Source of the DNA: an uncultured Oscillospiraceae bacterium
GTDB lineage: Bacteria > Bacillota > Clostridia > Oscillospirales > Acutalibacteraceae
DNA length: 6,819 nucleotides
NCBI GenBank assembly: GCA_900555545.1
Contig: USLQ01000056.1
Location: forward strand, 1-6,819
Direction: 5' to 3'
This document shows, piece by piece, positions 6,099 to 6,819 of this stretch; within the stretch, counting starts at the first letter, position 1; each line of letters opens with the position of its first letter. The notes beneath the pieces were generated by a model. It was not told the DNA's origin. It was given only the letters and a program-made list of their open reading frames with translations, and searched no databases. The translations under genes and the position numbers were made by a program.

Positions 6099-6110
6099 TT
6101 AGACGCCGTA
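6081..6110 (-). terminator. Weak candidate terminator for the C39 peptidase gene
   Basis: TACGGC (6081-6086) and GCCGTA (6105-6110) form a 6-bp inverted repeat around an 18-nt spacer that can add about four inner pairs with a bulge. Read on the minus strand, the hairpin is followed by CTTTTT (6080-6075). It overlaps the 3' end of the NUDIX gene. No T-run follows it on the plus strand, so it is a poor terminator for the MarR operon, and no better one is visible in the 27-bp gap. Confidence 0.3.
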
Positions 6111-6125
6111 ATTCAAAATTGACTT

Positions 6126-6819
6126 TTACTCTGCTCTCTGGATTGCCCACAAATTCCGAATCTGATCCTTGATGCGGTCATATTCCCACAGCTTGTCCGA
6201 ATTGCTCCGGCGGTTTGGGTCGTTGACCTTGATTTTCCCATCCTCATATCCGGTCATCACAATAAAGTGGCCGGTGGTCGTAAAATCTCCCGGCCCCATC
6301 ACACATACAATTGGGACACCTGCCTGCAAATTGTCGATCATGCGCTGTTCAACAAGCGGAAGTTCCGTCGCCTTTAACCCCAGCTTTTCTGCGCCTTCCG
6401 AAAAAAGCGTCCAGGAGGTCCCGTTTTTAAAGGAGACATAGCCGTTTTCAGCGGCAAATTCCGCCATGGCCCTTGGCGTCAGTGATGTGTCGCCCGTGAG
6501 ATAAATCGCAACCATCGACAGGCAGGTTGGACCGCATCCGGACAGCCCGAAGAGCTCACCGGCATACTTGGTATATCCCCAGCGCTCGTCCCACTGCATC
6601 AGCAGCGGAACGGTATCGCAATCCTGATATTCGCTCAGATCAATTGTGAATGTGCGCTTTTTATTTTCCGGATAGTGCAGGACAAAATCGCGCGCCTCTG
6701 GATTTTTCTTGTACAACTCAATTAAATCATCCGGATAAGATGATAAGTCGATCCCCTGCTGATACGCATAGGATTCAATTTCCTCCGGTAATGGAACGTT
6801 TGGCCCAAAGATGTGGTGG
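6126..6819 (-). CDS. C39-like cysteine peptidase family protein (5' end outside window)
   Basis: Papain-fold C39-like (Peptidase_C39_2 type) protein. The minus-strand frame is open from the window edge to TAA at 6126-6128, showing 230 residues. A TTG at 6716 could be read as a start, but in-frame coding continues upstream (PEEIESYAYQQGIDLSSYPD and on), so the true start lies beyond the window. Catalytic features, numbered from the first visible codon: oxyanion Gln75 in LLMQWDERWGY, nucleophile Cys95 in LSGCGPTCLSM, His184 in TTTGHFIVMTGY, and Asp200 in VNDPN. SWTLFSEGAEKLGL and DKLWEYDRIKDQIRNLW are also typical of clostridial relatives. It is not an ABC-linked bacteriocin-processing C39 domain, as it lacks membrane and ATPase parts. 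Such proteins are often exported, but the signal region is not visible. It converges on the NUDIX gene with 27 bp between stops. Substrate unknown. Confidence 0.87.
   Translation of the reverse strand, partial: HHIFGPNVPLPEEIESYAYQQGIDLSSYPDDLIELYKKNPEARDFVLHYPENKKRTFTIDLSEYQDCDTVPLLMQWDERWGYTKYAGELFGLSGCGPTCLSMVAIYLTGDTSLTPRAMAEFAAENGYVSFKNGTSWTLFSEGAEKLGLKATELPLVEQRMIDNLQAGVPIVCVMGPGDFTTTGHFIVMTGYEDGKIKVNDPNRRSNSDKLWEYDRIKDQIRNLWAIQRAE

Noticed and set aside
6099..6125. Plus-strand terminator for the MarR operon in the convergent gap
   Set aside because: The only nearby hairpin (6081-6110) lacks a T-run on the plus strand, and TCAAAATTGA is too short a stem. No supported terminator is visible.
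6714..6716. TTG at 6716 as the start of the C39 peptidase
   Set aside because: The frame continues open upstream to the window edge with a protein-like sequence matching the family, so the gene is cut by the window rather than starting here.
1..6819. CRISPR arrays, tRNA or rRNA genes, insertion sequences, attachment sites
   Set aside because: No spaced direct repeats, cloverleaf-like segments, transposase or integrase motifs were seen. Nearly all sequence is accounted for by the listed genes, and no gene-free stretch exceeds about 220 bp.

Overview
The window looks like chromosomal DNA from a spore-forming, low-to-medium GC Firmicute, most likely a gut-type Clostridia related to Oscillospiraceae/Ruminococcaceae. 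The grounds are a SigK-type sporulation sigma factor, strong GGAGG ribosome sites, a MarR-controlled heterodimeric ABC exporter of a clostridial type, and a clostridial-type C39-like peptidase. This placement rests on remembered family resemblance, not on a search.

Layout. (1) Positions 1-399 hold the 3' part of a sporulation sigma factor (SigK-like), cut by the window edge. (2) A good sigma-A-type promoter (423-451) leads into a GH16 glycoside hydrolase (490-1413) with no visible signal peptide, closed by a clear intrinsic terminator (1452-1482). (3) A second promoter (1566-1594) is overlaid by three TTGA-N4-TCAA inverted repeats, and drives a tightly packed four-gene operon: a MarR-family repressor (1632-2072), two ABC half-transporters (2069-3820 and 3798-5618; overlaps of 4 and 23 bp) and a NUDIX-fold protein (5637-6098). 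(4) A C39-like cysteine peptidase gene converges from the right (6126 to the window end, minus strand) and is also cut by the window edge.

How the genes work together. The MarR protein probably binds the three repeats, shuts off its own operon, and releases DNA when it meets a ligand that the exporter pumps out. The two ABC proteins have the asymmetric motifs of a heterodimer. The first has a non-catalytic-type nucleotide site (Asp for the catalytic Glu, Gln for the switch His, Ala in the Walker A loop) but a good VSGGQ signature. The second has intact Walker A, Walker B and switch His.

The most notable observation is that the second ABC protein has no signature motif. The sequence runs GANL directly into AIARA, where the family normally has about eight more residues (SQGQRQLL). 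This reads as a clean in-frame 24-bp deletion, possibly between CTG leucine codons, and it hits the half of the dimer that completes the already degenerate site. I did not find convincing evidence of a wholly new system. The signature deletion and the triple operator are the points most worth following.
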